DNA of 60,475 nucleotides. Origin: Prosthecobacter sp. (GTDB taxonomy: Bacteria > Verrucomicrobiota > Verrucomicrobiia > Verrucomicrobiales > Verrucomicrobiaceae). Both the position numbers and the translations under genes were made by a program. A model generated the notes under the pieces. That model made no database searches. It was not told the origin of the DNA and saw only the letters and a list, made by a program, of their open reading frames with translations. Positions 1 to 8,700 of this stretch are shown here, one piece after another. How positions within the stretch are numbered: the stretch's first letter is position 1; every line of letters begins with the position of its first letter. The stretch covers positions 1 to 60,475 of the forward strand of contig NZ_JACSRD010000204.1 in assembly GCF_014879935.1 (NCBI RefSeq), in the 5' to 3' direction.

Positions 1-71
1 GGCCATGCACCTCTTTTACCACCACAACACCGCTTTTCACCCCTCGACTTGGCCGTTCCGAACCACTAGGC

Positions 72-347
72 ATGGTCGAAAAAAGCCGCCCGGTACTCGT
101 TCTGTCGATGCCTCAACCTGCGGATGCCCGGGCGCTCTGCGTCGTTGCACCGCTGACGTCCCAGTTGCGGCACATGCGTGGTGAGGTGCACCTCGGGAAG
201 CCGTCGTGGCTGCCGAAGGAGTCTGCGGTGAACGTGCAAGGCCTGGCGAGTTTTGATCATTCAAAGCTCCAGCGTCGGATGGGGACTCTGACACCCGTGC
301 AAATGTCGGAGGTGCGTGCGGCCTTGCGTGATCTGCTGGCCCTCTGA
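72..347 (+). CDS. MazF/PemK-like toxin (endoribonuclease family), 5' end uncertain
   Basis: The 91-residue product has the PemK/MazF signature: a KSRPVLVLS segment, a CVVAPLTSQ strand, a GEVHLG strand and a closing VNVQGLASFDHSKL...GTLTPVQMSEVRAALRDLLAL helix. MazF-family toxins are mRNA-cleaving ribonucleases normally paired with a small antitoxin. The usual N-terminal strand (roughly RGDIWWVDLG before the KxRPV motif) is absent from this start. The frame stays open upstream to the window edge, but the residues there (PLFTPRLGRSEPLG) do not resemble that strand, and there is no ATG, GTG or TTG in frame before 72. The gene is therefore 5'-truncated, frameshifted, or starts at 72 as a degenerate copy. 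No antitoxin lies within the window. The family call is reasonably secure; intactness is doubtful. Confidence 0.6.
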   Translation: MVEKSRPVLVLSMPQPADARALCVVAPLTSQLRHMRGEVHLGKPSWLPKESAVNVQGLASFDHSKLQRRMGTLTPVQMSEVRAALRDLLAL

Positions 348-369
348 CAGGCAGATGGCCTGTGCAACG

Positions 370-418
370 GGCCGGTTTTGTTGGTTGACGCCGTGCGGCC
401 GCTGCGGCTAAACCGGCC
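370..418. promoter_or_regulatory. Perfect inverted repeat overlapping a putative leaderless promoter of the GH25 gene
   Basis: GGCCGGTTT at 370-378 and AAACCGGCC at 410-418 form a perfect 9-bp inverted repeat with a 31-nt spacer, ending two bases before the ATG at 421. Inside it TTGACG (385-390) and TAAACC (409-414) are separated by 18 nt and would place transcription initiation at about the start codon. The repeat could be an operator or a stem-loop masking the start; this is inference from position. Confidence 0.4.
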
Positions 419-420
419 GC

Positions 421-1299
421 ATGAACTGGACGCGTTTGTGTTGCTGGGTGAACGGCACCGTGCTGCTGCTGAGTGCCTGCTCGCCGATCCGCACGGAGAC
501 GATGACGCTGGGGGCGGCTCGTGGCTGCCTCAATAACACGGTGGATTTCGGCTGGGATGGCGGGACGATCCGCCCCGATCTGCTGCGGGCGATGGGTGTG
601 CGGCTCATGATTCACCGGGCGACACGGGGCCGGAGCGGAACGGACGAGGATTACGCCCGGCGGGAGCGTCCGGCACGTGCCGCCGGGCTGCACTGGGGCG
701 CTTATCATTATCTCAAACGTCGTGAAAACGTGCCGGCGCAGCTCCAGCGCTTCATGAACGTGGTGGAGGCGGTGGCACGACGGAACGGCACCTCCGCTCA
801 CCGCGTGATGCTGGTGCTGGACAACGAGGGGGCGGACCGTGTGTCGTGGGGAGAGCTGGCGCGGGCGGCGCAGATGGTGCAGGCCCGGACCCAGGTGTGG
901 CCGCTGCTGTATTGCAGTGTGCCTTTGCACGGAACGGCGGCCTTTCTCCAGCAATGCCAGGAACTGAACGCCTTGACCGCCGGTCAACGCCAGGTGCTGC
1001 GTGCCTGCGGGCTGTGGGTGCCGCGTTACGGCGAGCAGCCCGGCCACTCGGTCAGGTTCAGCGTGCCACGGGTGTTCGGAGACTGGACATTCTGGCAGTA
1101 TTGCGGGGACGTGGCCGGACGTCCAAAGACCGCGCTGGCGGCCCAGGAGTTCTCCGGCCAGGTGGGGGCGGCCTACACACGCAACGGCGGGCGGCCTGCT
1201 CTGCGGCATTTCTGCGACCGCGACCTGTTCAATGGCTCGTCGGCGAAGTTTGAGCGCTTTTATCACGATCACTCATCGGCCGTGGCGCTGTGGCGATGA
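421..1299 (+). CDS. GH25-family lysozyme-like lipoprotein
   Basis: The 292-residue protein starts with a hydrophobic signal ending in a lipobox (LSAC, Cys20), so it is probably lipid-anchored after export. The rest matches glycoside hydrolase family 25 (1,4-beta-N-acetylmuramidase). An early VDFG contains Asp42. It is followed by GVRLMIHRATRG, HWGAYHYLK, the VLDNEG strand carrying the Asp134-x-Glu136 pair typical of the GH25 active site, and a WTFWQYCGD...CDRDLFNG end corresponding to the family's WQY...vDxxxF.G. The expected role is cleavage of peptidoglycan glycan strands in the envelope. No Shine-Dalgarno precedes the ATG, consistent with a leaderless message. Its stop overlaps the next gene's start in an ATGA. 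Confidence 0.85.
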   Translation: MNWTRLCCWVNGTVLLLSACSPIRTETMTLGAARGCLNNTVDFGWDGGTIRPDLLRAMGVRLMIHRATRGRSGTDEDYARRERPARAAGLHWGAYHYLKRRENVPAQLQRFMNVVEAVARRNGTSAHRVMLVLDNEGADRVSWGELARAAQMVQARTQVWPLLYCSVPLHGTAAFLQQCQELNALTAGQRQVLRACGLWVPRYGEQPGHSVRFSVPRVFGDWTFWQYCGDVAGRPKTALAAQEFSGQVGAAYTRNGGRPALRHFCDRDLFNGSSAKFERFYHDHSSAVALWR

Positions 1300-2021
1300 A
1301 AACGGCCCCGGGCATGACCTTCGCATCGTTCCGCCGGCACTTCCGCGCTCTTGGCAGCCCCGACCGGGCGGCCGGGGCGGCCCGATTCTTCAAAACCGGC
1401 CCCGGCGAGTATGGCGAGGGCGACCTGTTCCTCGGCATCACCGTGCCGCAAGTCCGCGCCCTCCTGCCGCAGACGGACGGTCTGGCGGAGTCGGAAGTTC
1501 TCGAGCTGCTGCACTCGAACTGGCATGAGGAACGCCTGCTGGCGCTGCTGATCCTGGTGCGTCGTTTTGAAAAGGCCCGCAAGGACGAGGCTGCGCGTGA
1601 GAAGATCGTGAGCCTGTATCTGGCGAACACCGCGTGGATCAACAACTGGGACCTCGTGGACACAAGTGCGCCACTGATCCTCGGCATCTGGCTGCTGAAG
1701 CGGGACCGCACCATTCTGGGCACGCTGGCGCAGTCGAAGAGCCTGTGGGAGCAGCGGATCGCCGTGCTGGCGACGCTGGCCTTCATCCGCAAGGGTGATT
1801 TCGCTGACACGCTGGACCTGTGCGTTCACTTCCTGTCTCATCCGCATGACCTGATGCACAAGGCCTGCGGCTGGATGCTGCGGGAGGCGGGAAAGCGCGA
1901 CATCCAGGTGCTCCGCACCTTCCTGGACGCTCATGCTTCCCGAATGCCACGCACCATGTTGCGCTACGCCATCGAGAAACTGCCGGAGCCGGAACGGCGG
2001 AGCTATCTGGCGAGGCGGTGA
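1296..2021 (+). CDS. DNA alkylation repair protein (AlkD-like)
   Basis: The 241-residue all-helical HEAT-like protein belongs to the DNA alkylation repair family (AlkC/AlkD), monofunctional glycosylases that excise alkylated bases without base flipping. Visible signatures are YGEGDLFLGITVPQVR near the N-terminus, LLHSNWHEERLLALLILV, and WINNWDLVDTSAP, where Asp122 is placed like the catalytic Asp of the family's WDxVD motif. The C-terminal MPRTMLRYAIEKLPEPERRSYL is also typical. An in-frame GTG lies at 1290, but ATG 1296 forms an ATGA overlap with the GH25 stop and is preferred, implying translational coupling. The pairing with a lysozyme is not functionally obvious. Confidence 0.88.
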   Translation: MKTAPGMTFASFRRHFRALGSPDRAAGAARFFKTGPGEYGEGDLFLGITVPQVRALLPQTDGLAESEVLELLHSNWHEERLLALLILVRRFEKARKDEAAREKIVSLYLANTAWINNWDLVDTSAPLILGIWLLKRDRTILGTLAQSKSLWEQRIAVLATLAFIRKGDFADTLDLCVHFLSHPHDLMHKACGWMLREAGKRDIQVLRTFLDAHASRMPRTMLRYAIEKLPEPERRSYLARR

Positions 2022-2046
2022 AGCGCTGGATTTCAGGAGAGAATGC

Positions 2047-2077
2047 TTGCCAAAAAGGCAGGGCGGGGGCGTAATCT
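2047..2077 (+). promoter_or_regulatory. Putative promoter of the PVC-type haem-binding protein gene
   Basis: TTGCCA (2047-2052) and TAATCT (2072-2077) are spaced by 19 nt. Initiation about 7 nt later would give a 5' leader of fewer than ten bases before the ATG at 2092. Confidence 0.45.
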
Positions 2078-2091
2078 GCCCTCCTCGTTTT

Positions 2092-5000
2092 ATGACCTCC
2101 CGCCTAGCCCTGTTTTTTGTCTGTTCGATTGGTTGTGTGTGTGCTTCGCAGCCGACCTCGCTGGCCGACCTGCCTGACGCCAATCCCGAGGCCGAATTGA
2201 AGTCCTTCGTGGTGCCGGAAGGCTTCGAGGTGAACCTTTTCGCGGCGGAGCCGATGATCCAGAAGCCGGTGCAGATGAACTGGGACGCCCAGGGCCGCCT
2301 GTGGGTCGTCTCCAGCACGACTTATCCGCACATCAAACCGGGAGAGGAGGCCAAGGATCAGGTCGTGGTGCTCGAAGATACCGATGGCGATGGCAAAGCC
2401 GATAAATCGACGCCTTTTGCCGACGGACTGCACATTCCGACCGCTCTGGCCCCGGGGGACGGCGGTCTGTATGTGGCGAATTCGACCGAAGTGCTGTTTT
2501 TGAAGGACACCAACGGCGACCTGAAGGCGGACGAGCGCACGATCATGCTGAGCGGTTTCGGCACGGAAGACACGCACCATCTGCTGCACACTTTCCGTTG
2601 GGGGCCGGAGGGCATGCTTTACTTCCTCCAGTCCATCTACATCCACACGCACATGGAGACGCCGCATGGCATCCGCCGCCTCATGGGCGGTGGCGTGTGG
2701 GAGTTCCGGCCGGAGACGCGGCGGGCGGAGATTCTGAGCAAGGGGCTGATCAACCCGTGGGGTTTTGAGTTCGACCGCTGGGGGCAAAGCTTTGCCTGCG
2801 ACGGCGCAGGCGGGGAAGGGATCAATTTCATCTTTCCGGGCAGTGTTTTCGCCACTTCGCCAGGAGCCAAGCGCATCCTGCACGGCCTCAGCCCCGGCCA
2901 GCCGAAGCAGTGCGGGCTGGAAATCGTCGAGGACCCGCATTTTCCGGAGGACTGGCAGGGTTCCTTCGTGCTGAACGACTTCCGCGGCAATCGCGTGAAC
3001 CGTTTCAAGCTGACTCCCAGCGGCAGCAGCTACATCGCCAAGCAGATGCCGGACGTGCTGGCGAGCACGCATCGCGCCTTCCGTCCGATCGATGTCAAAG
3101 TGGGCCCCGACGGCGCTCTGTACATTGCGGATTGGTACAACCCAATCATCCAGCACGGCGAAGTCGATTTCCGTGACCCACGGCGTGACCACCAGCACGG
3201 CCGCATCTGGCGCGTAACCGCGAAAGGCCGCCCCCTGAGCCCGAAGCCGAAAATCGCCGGTGCCAGCACCGGTGAGCTGCTGGAGATGCTGAAGAGCGAC
3301 CGGGCCTACGTGCGTCGTTTCGCCAAGCGGGAACTGCGGGATCAGGGCGCTGCCAAGGTCACGTCAAGCCTCGACACTTGGGCAGCGAAGCTCGATCCGG
3401 CGAAGGAAGCCGACGCGCACGCACTTCTGGAGGCCGCCTGGGCACGTGAGGGCGTGAATGCGTTTTCGCCCACGATCTGGCGGAAGCTGTGGGAAAACAG
3501 CGATGCCCGCATCCGTGCCGCCGCGTTGCGCATTCTGAGCCACCGCTGGAAGGAGTTTCCCGACGCGATGAAGGTCCTGGCTGCGGCCGTCGCCGACGAA
3601 AACGCCCAGGTCCGCCTCTGGGCCGTGGCGGTCTTGGCTGAAATGCGCAAGCCAGCGGCGATCAGCCTGGCTTTGAAGACGCTGGACCAGCCGATGGATG
3701 AATCCCTGGACTTCCTACTGGAGCTGACCTGTCGTGAACAGGCGGACGTGTGGATGCCTGCGGTGGTGAGCGGCAAAATGACAATGGACGACCGTCCAAA
3801 GCACCTGGTCTATGCCATGAAGAGCACCGGCCGCAGCGATGCCCTGCCCCCGCTGTTTACGTCGCTGAAAGAAGGCAAACTGAGCAAGGAGGACGCCGCC
3901 GCCGTGCTGGCGATGGCAGGAGACGCTGCAGACATGGCCCAGGCAAGGGTGATGGCCGACATGGTGAACGATGCAGCCATGGCTCCGCATTACATCGGGC
4001 TGCAGGACGCCCTCGTAAAGGCTGCCACCGACCGGAAGATCATTCCGGAAGGGGCGCAGGACACGGTGATGGCCTGGTTTGACCGTCCTGAACCCCATGT
4101 GGTGCATCGCGCGGCCATTTTGGCCGGCCTTTGGAAGATCGAAGCGGCTCGAGACAAGCTGGTGGCGCTCCTGACCGATGCCAAAACGATCCCGGCCATC
4201 CGGGATGGAGCCATGCGAGGCCTGACTGCGCTCGGTGGCGTGAAAACCCGTGATTTGTTCGACAAACTGTTCGCCGAATCGACCGATCTGGGGCTCAAGG
4301 GCCTCATGATTGACGGTCTGACCTCTGTGGGGCCGCAGATGGCAGCCAGACGAGCCGTGGATTTCCTCGCGACCGCCGATGTTCAGGCCGCGAAGCCGGT
4401 TCTGACGGCGTTTTTGAAGAACAAGCAGCTCCCTGGTGTGCTGGCGAAGGAGCTGGCGGGCAAGACGATTCCTGACCTCGTGGCGGTCGAAGGCATCCGC
4501 ATGGTGACCAGCCGCGGCATCCAGGGACCGCTGGCCGAGGCGCTCAAAAAAGCGGGCAATGTGAAGCAGATGGACAAACCTCTGACGGCCGACGAAATGG
4601 CCGCGATGGTCGCCAAAGTGAAATCCCAGGGTGATCCTGCCCGTGGCGAGGCGGTTTATCGTCGCCAGCAGCTTCTCTGCACGACGTGTCATGCCATTGG
4701 CGAGAGCGGCGGCGTGCTGGGACCGAATCTGGTCAGCATCGGAGCCTCGGCACCGGTCGATTATCTGATCGAAAGCCTGCTGGAGCCGAGCAAGAAGATC
4801 AAAGAGGGCTACCACATGGTCATTGTGACCAAAAAAGACGGCGGAGTCGTCTCCGGCGGGCTTGTGAACGACGGTGCGGAAGAGTTGACGATTCGTGACC
4901 CTGCCAATCAGATTGTGAAGGTGGCCAAATCGGCCGTCGCCAGCCGCCAAATGAGTCCGGTGAGCATGATGCCTCCCGGTTTGACCGCCAGCCTGCGGGA

Positions 5001-5505
5001 GGATGAGTTCGTCGATCTGGTGCGCTTCCTGAGCGAACTGGGCCGGGAAGGGGCCTACAAGACCCAGCCAAACCGCTACGTCCGCACCTGGAAGGCGATG
5101 GGCAAGATGGAGCAGAAGGACGTGGACCACGTTCGTCACGTGGGCAGCTTTGCCTTGAACGACGAAAAATACCCCTATCCGTGGCAGATCGCGATCAGCC
5201 AGGTGAATGGCGACTTGCCGCTGGCTGACCTCCCGGCCGCGCAGCGGATGTACCCATGGTTCCCGAAAATCGTGCAATTTGGCCTCAAACTGGACTCCGC
5301 TGGCAAGGTGAAACTCGGCTTCAGCGCCGTGAAGGGGATTGTTGTGGCGGTGGATGGGACTGAACTGAAGGAACTGGCTCCTCAGCAAGACCTGGAACTC
5401 ACGGCGGGAACCCACCGAATTAGCGTGCTCATCACTCGGGATTCCGGCGATTTAGCCGCCTTCCGGGTGGAAATCTTAGACGGCGCTGCGGTGGTGGTGC
5501 CCTGA
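2092..5505 (+). CDS. PVC-type membrane-bound dehydrogenase / HEAT / haem-binding cytochrome c protein
   Basis: The 1,137-residue exported protein has an N-terminal signal (MTSRLALFFVCSIGCVCAS). Next comes a six-bladed-propeller-like PVC membrane-bound dehydrogenase domain (about residues 35-390) with VPEGFEVNLFAAEPMIQKPVQ, DTDGDGKAD, FRWGPEGMLYF and VGPDGALYIADWYNPIIQHGE. A long HEAT-like helical region follows (about 400-840). Then comes a PVC-type haem-binding domain with a CTTCH haem c motif at Cys863-His867, LGPNLVSIG, and the downstream Met-rich VSMMPPGL that may supply the axial ligand. The architecture is hallmark Planctomycetes/Verrucomicrobia and is presumed to be a periplasmic sugar or alcohol dehydrogenase coupled to c-type haem; the substrate is unknown. 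The frame is open back to 1933, but ATG 2092 is chosen because the signal peptide starts there and the upstream part lies inside the AlkD gene. Confidence 0.9.
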   Translation: MTSRLALFFVCSIGCVCASQPTSLADLPDANPEAELKSFVVPEGFEVNLFAAEPMIQKPVQMNWDAQGRLWVVSSTTYPHIKPGEEAKDQVVVLEDTDGDGKADKSTPFADGLHIPTALAPGDGGLYVANSTEVLFLKDTNGDLKADERTIMLSGFGTEDTHHLLHTFRWGPEGMLYFLQSIYIHTHMETPHGIRRLMGGGVWEFRPETRRAEILSKGLINPWGFEFDRWGQSFACDGAGGEGINFIFPGSVFATSPGAKRILHGLSPGQPKQCGLEIVEDPHFPEDWQGSFVLNDFRGNRVNRFKLTPSGSSYIAKQMPDVLASTHRAFRPIDVKVGPDGALYIADWYNPIIQHGEVDFRDPRRDHQHGRIWRVTAKGRPLSPKPKIAGASTGELLEMLKSDRAYVRRFAKRELRDQGAAKVTSSLDTWAAKLDPAKEADAHALLEAAWAREGVNAFSPTIWRKLWENSDARIRAAALRILSHRWKEFPDAMKVLAAAVADENAQVRLWAVAVLAEMRKPAAISLALKTLDQPMDESLDFLLELTCREQADVWMPAVVSGKMTMDDRPKHLVYAMKSTGRSDALPPLFTSLKEGKLSKEDAAAVLAMAGDAADMAQARVMADMVNDAAMAPHYIGLQDALVKAATDRKIIPEGAQDTVMAWFDRPEPHVVHRAAILAGLWKIEAARDKLVALLTDAKTIPAIRDGAMRGLTALGGVKTRDLFDKLFAESTDLGLKGLMIDGLTSVGPQMAARRAVDFLATADVQAAKPVLTAFLKNKQLPGVLAKELAGKTIPDLVAVEGIRMVTSRGIQGPLAEALKKAGNVKQMDKPLTADEMAAMVAKVKSQGDPARGEAVYRRQQLLCTTCHAIGESGGVLGPNLVSIGASAPVDYLIESLLEPSKKIKEGYHMVIVTKKDGGVVSGGLVNDGAEELTIRDPANQIVKVAKSAVASRQMSPVSMMPPGLTASLREDEFVDLVRFLSELGREGAYKTQPNRYVRTWKAMGKMEQKDVDHVRHVGSFALNDEKYPYPWQIAISQVNGDLPLADLPAAQRMYPWFPKIVQFGLKLDSAGKVKLGFSAVKGIVVAVDGTELKELAPQQDLELTAGTHRISVLITRDSGDLAAFRVEILDGAAVVVP

Positions 5506-5547
5506 GGCTTGGGAAATCCAGAAATTGGTATGGTCCATGTATTTGCG

Positions 5548-5577
5548 TTGACGTAACGCGGCCCGCTTCGCTATTCT
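5548..5577 (+). promoter_or_regulatory. Candidate distal promoter of the giant gene
   Basis: TTGACG (5548-5553) and TATTCT (5572-5577) are separated by 18 nt. The region between the PVC gene stop and the giant gene start is 292 nt and contains no supported gene; this is one of two promoter-like signals in it. Confidence 0.4.
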
Positions 5578-5597
5578 GAACGCAATGCCCGGAAAAA

Positions 5598-5638
5598 GTG
5601 TCATACGCGGACACCTTTCGTAGCATTGTCTAAAGTCA
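5598..5638 (+). promoter_or_regulatory. Promoter-like element shared with cassette gene A
   Basis: GTGTCA (5598-5603), a 17-nt spacer and TAGCAT (5621-5626) form a second promoter-like signal. The block 5616-5638 starts with TTTCGTAGCAT and continues through TAAA and TCA. It matches 19 of 23 positions of the block at 38135-38157 upstream of cassette gene A. Both copies have TAGCAT in the -10 position with a 17-nt spacing to a -35-like hexamer. The leader from here to the giant gene ATG is about 160 nt. Confidence 0.5.
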
Positions 5639-5797
5639 TAGTTCATGAGACCACCCAACGCCGCTGCAAGACACGATCCTACCCCGATTTGGACGGTGAT
5701 AATCAGCGCCTTGTCACGATGAAACGCCAGAGGGCTTTCCCTTTGCGTCCTCACTTTCGATTTTCCCCTTTTTCTCCCGCTTTCTTTCCCTAATTCG

Positions 5798-8700
5798 ATG
5801 AAAACACTCCGCCGAAACCGCCTCTTCCTCGGATGGTGCATGACCCTGCTCGTCGCCACGCTGCAGATCGCCACGCCTCTGCGAGCCGCGACTTTCTACT
5901 GGGCACCTGATATTGGTTTTGGCCCTGATCCCCAGGAAGGGGGAGACTGGAACACCACCGGCACCAATTGGTGGACCAGCACCAGCTACAACGTGCCCAT
6001 GAGCACCACGTGGACGAGCCCCGGCAATCACACAGCTGTGTTTGGCAGCTTCGGCAGCGGGCCGACGCTGGTGAACCTGCCCGACAGCGTCACTGTGGGA
6101 GCATTGGTGTTCGATGCGGCGGGCGTGAATCTGCAGACATTCTCGGAATTCAACACGCTTACGTTCGCTGGCGCGTCGCCTACGATCACCATCAAGGGGG
6201 ATTCTTTCGCCTTCGACACTGAAGTAGCCATCAACGCTCCGCTCGCCGGAACCAATGGGATCTCGGTTCAGTTTGATGACACTTCATCGTTTGCAGGGCC
6301 AGGTTATGCCGTCCTCAAACTTGGCTCGCTTGGCGCTGGATTTGCCAGCACGCTTGAGGGTGGCATCACGGTGGGGGAGAGGGTGAAACTCGCGGTCGAA
6401 GTGGCTTCCAGTGACCTGAGCAGCAACAAGAATCCACTGGGCACCAATCAAATCACACTTCAGGCCGGGTCGGTTTTCGACATCCGGGGGCTTTCATCCA
6501 CGCCGGATGGACTTTCTGGACGCGTATTCGACACGAGCGGCACTGGTGACAGCAGCCGGGTTGATTTCAGCGGAATTGCCACCGGGGCTTCCCTGCCAGC
6601 AGGTGCATTCTCCGCAGGACTCCCTAACGATCCCACCCATGTGGTGGCGAGTTTGAACGGGAATGCGGCTGCCACCTCCATTCAATACGTGCTGAATGGT
6701 GCCACGAGCACGGCAAGCAGTTACGGCGTGCAGTGGCTGGGCAAGGTAAGCATCGGAACCGCTGGAGCCTATACCTTTTTTGCCAGTGTGGATGATGGGG
6801 CCAGAATCTACATCGATGGCGTCCTTGTGGTGAACAATGATGGTGGCAAGGGAGCCACGGATCTCTCAAGCTCTCCTGTTTTTCTTTCGTCAGGCATGCA
6901 TGACATCCGGATTGATTATGTGCAGGGCTCGGGAGGCGGAAATATCAACCTGGGATACGCGGGTCCGGACACCGACGAAGGCAACGGGCAGATCCGCAAG
7001 GTCATCCCTACCAGCAGTCTCAGCCAGGCAGAAGTCAACACGGCAGCGGGGTCGAGCAACGCTCTGCAATTGAATAACGCGGTTCACATCACAGGTGACG
7101 CGCAGATCAATCTGACGAACACTGAATTCACCTCGGCACAGCTCGGTAGGCTGTTACTCAACACTGGAACGACTCTCTCAGTCGGTGCATACGACCTTGT
7201 CGGCGCACAGATCGTTGGAAACGGAGCAGGATTTGGGAAGACCTTGCGGTTCGGCGGCACGGCTGGCCAACCCACGATCTTTGGCACTCCGGGCTCGGGA
7301 TCGGCAGGAACGGTGACGATCAGTTCGGACGTGAACGTTGCCTTTGACGGCGCGGTTTCTGATGAAGGACGTGCGATGACCATTCAGAAAACCGGCGCAG
7401 GCTGGATGTATTTCAACAACACGACCAGCCTGAACAACCTCAATGCGGGCACAAGCATTGAAATGGTCGGCGTCAATGAGAGCACAGCGGCGCAATTCCT
7501 GTACTTTGAGCCGAATGATTTCGAGATCCAACAGTCAGGGATCGTCATGACTGGCGATACGACGAACCTGGCGGTGGGAATGACTGTGAGCGGCTCTGGT
7601 ATCAAACAGGGTTCAGTTGTCACCAAGATCATTGATGGCACCACGTTCATGGTCTCTGGCAATGCGTCGGCGGCCAATGCATTTGAACAGGTGAACTCTG
7701 CGACGTTGACCTTCAGCAAGACACCAACGCTGGTCCTGACCGGCAGCACAGCAACCGGGGCATTCAACCCAATCGGGTCGGCCCAGATCGTTTTGAATGG
7801 TGGCAACTTGGTCCTGGACTCAAAAGGGGCTACTTCGTCAGGAGGCGGGCCTGTGTTCGCAAATCAGGTGACCGTCAATGAGAACGCAGTGATCCAGTCA
7901 GTCGCGAATGCCTCCACGCTGACATTAGGGGACAGCCTCCATGGGATTGCCATTGCGAGTGGAAAGACCTTGGTGTTGGACGCCATCGCTGGCGGCCGTC
8001 CAAACACGGACCCTGGTGCAAACCTTGTCATCGCGGGAGGAATCACGGGTGATAACACAACCACCCTGATCATTCGTTCCACGCAAAAGAATGCCGGGAC
8101 GACCATCACGGCGGTGAACGCTCTGGCGGATGGCGTGACGCAGCAAATTGGTTTTGCCTCCCAAAGTGGCACGGTGACACTCGCTGGTGATAATGCAGGC
8201 TTCAACGGGACGTTAAGCTTTGAACCGGGCTCCAATCTCCGCCTTGAGGGAGTGGGATCGCTGTCTGGGAAGACCTTCGTGATGGCTGGCGGCACATTGC
8301 AGATGCTCGATGACGGTGATGGCAGCGGAGGCACGCAGAATTTCAATTTCAATCATGCCATCACAGTCACTGGCAATGCCACGCTCGCGGTGGGACGCAC
8401 GGCGAGTTCACAGGCTCCGTATTACATCCAGGCGGCCAACAAGCGGATGCAAATCGCAAGTCTGGCGTCAGGGCGGCAGATTTTGGCCATTGCGAACAAT
8501 AACGGCTACGGGTTGCAGGTCACAGGCGGCACCGCGCTCAGTGGTGCGACCACTTTCACGGTCAACACAGCTACAAATTCCAATGTCCTGCCGGGACTTG
8601 AACTGGCGGGGCAGGTCACTGGTGCCACGAGCATTCTGAAAAACGGCAATGGCACGCTTCTATTGAGCAATGGCTCGAATAGTTTTGGAGGTGCGGTGAA

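Noticed and set aside
37-1272. 411-codon minus-strand ORF opposite the GH25 gene
   Set aside because: Low-complexity His/Pro/Arg-rich translation typical of antisense to a GC-rich gene; the plus strand encodes a clear GH25 protein with signal and catalytic motifs.
3715-5415. 566-codon minus-strand ORF opposite the PVC-type protein gene
   Set aside because: Antisense shadow of a gene with clear HEAT and haem-binding domains; the translation has no recognisable motif.
5645-5722. 25-codon ORF just after the shared promoter element, a possible leader peptide before the giant gene
   Set aside because: No ribosome-binding site, no recognisable leader or attenuator features, and no equivalent before cassette gene A.
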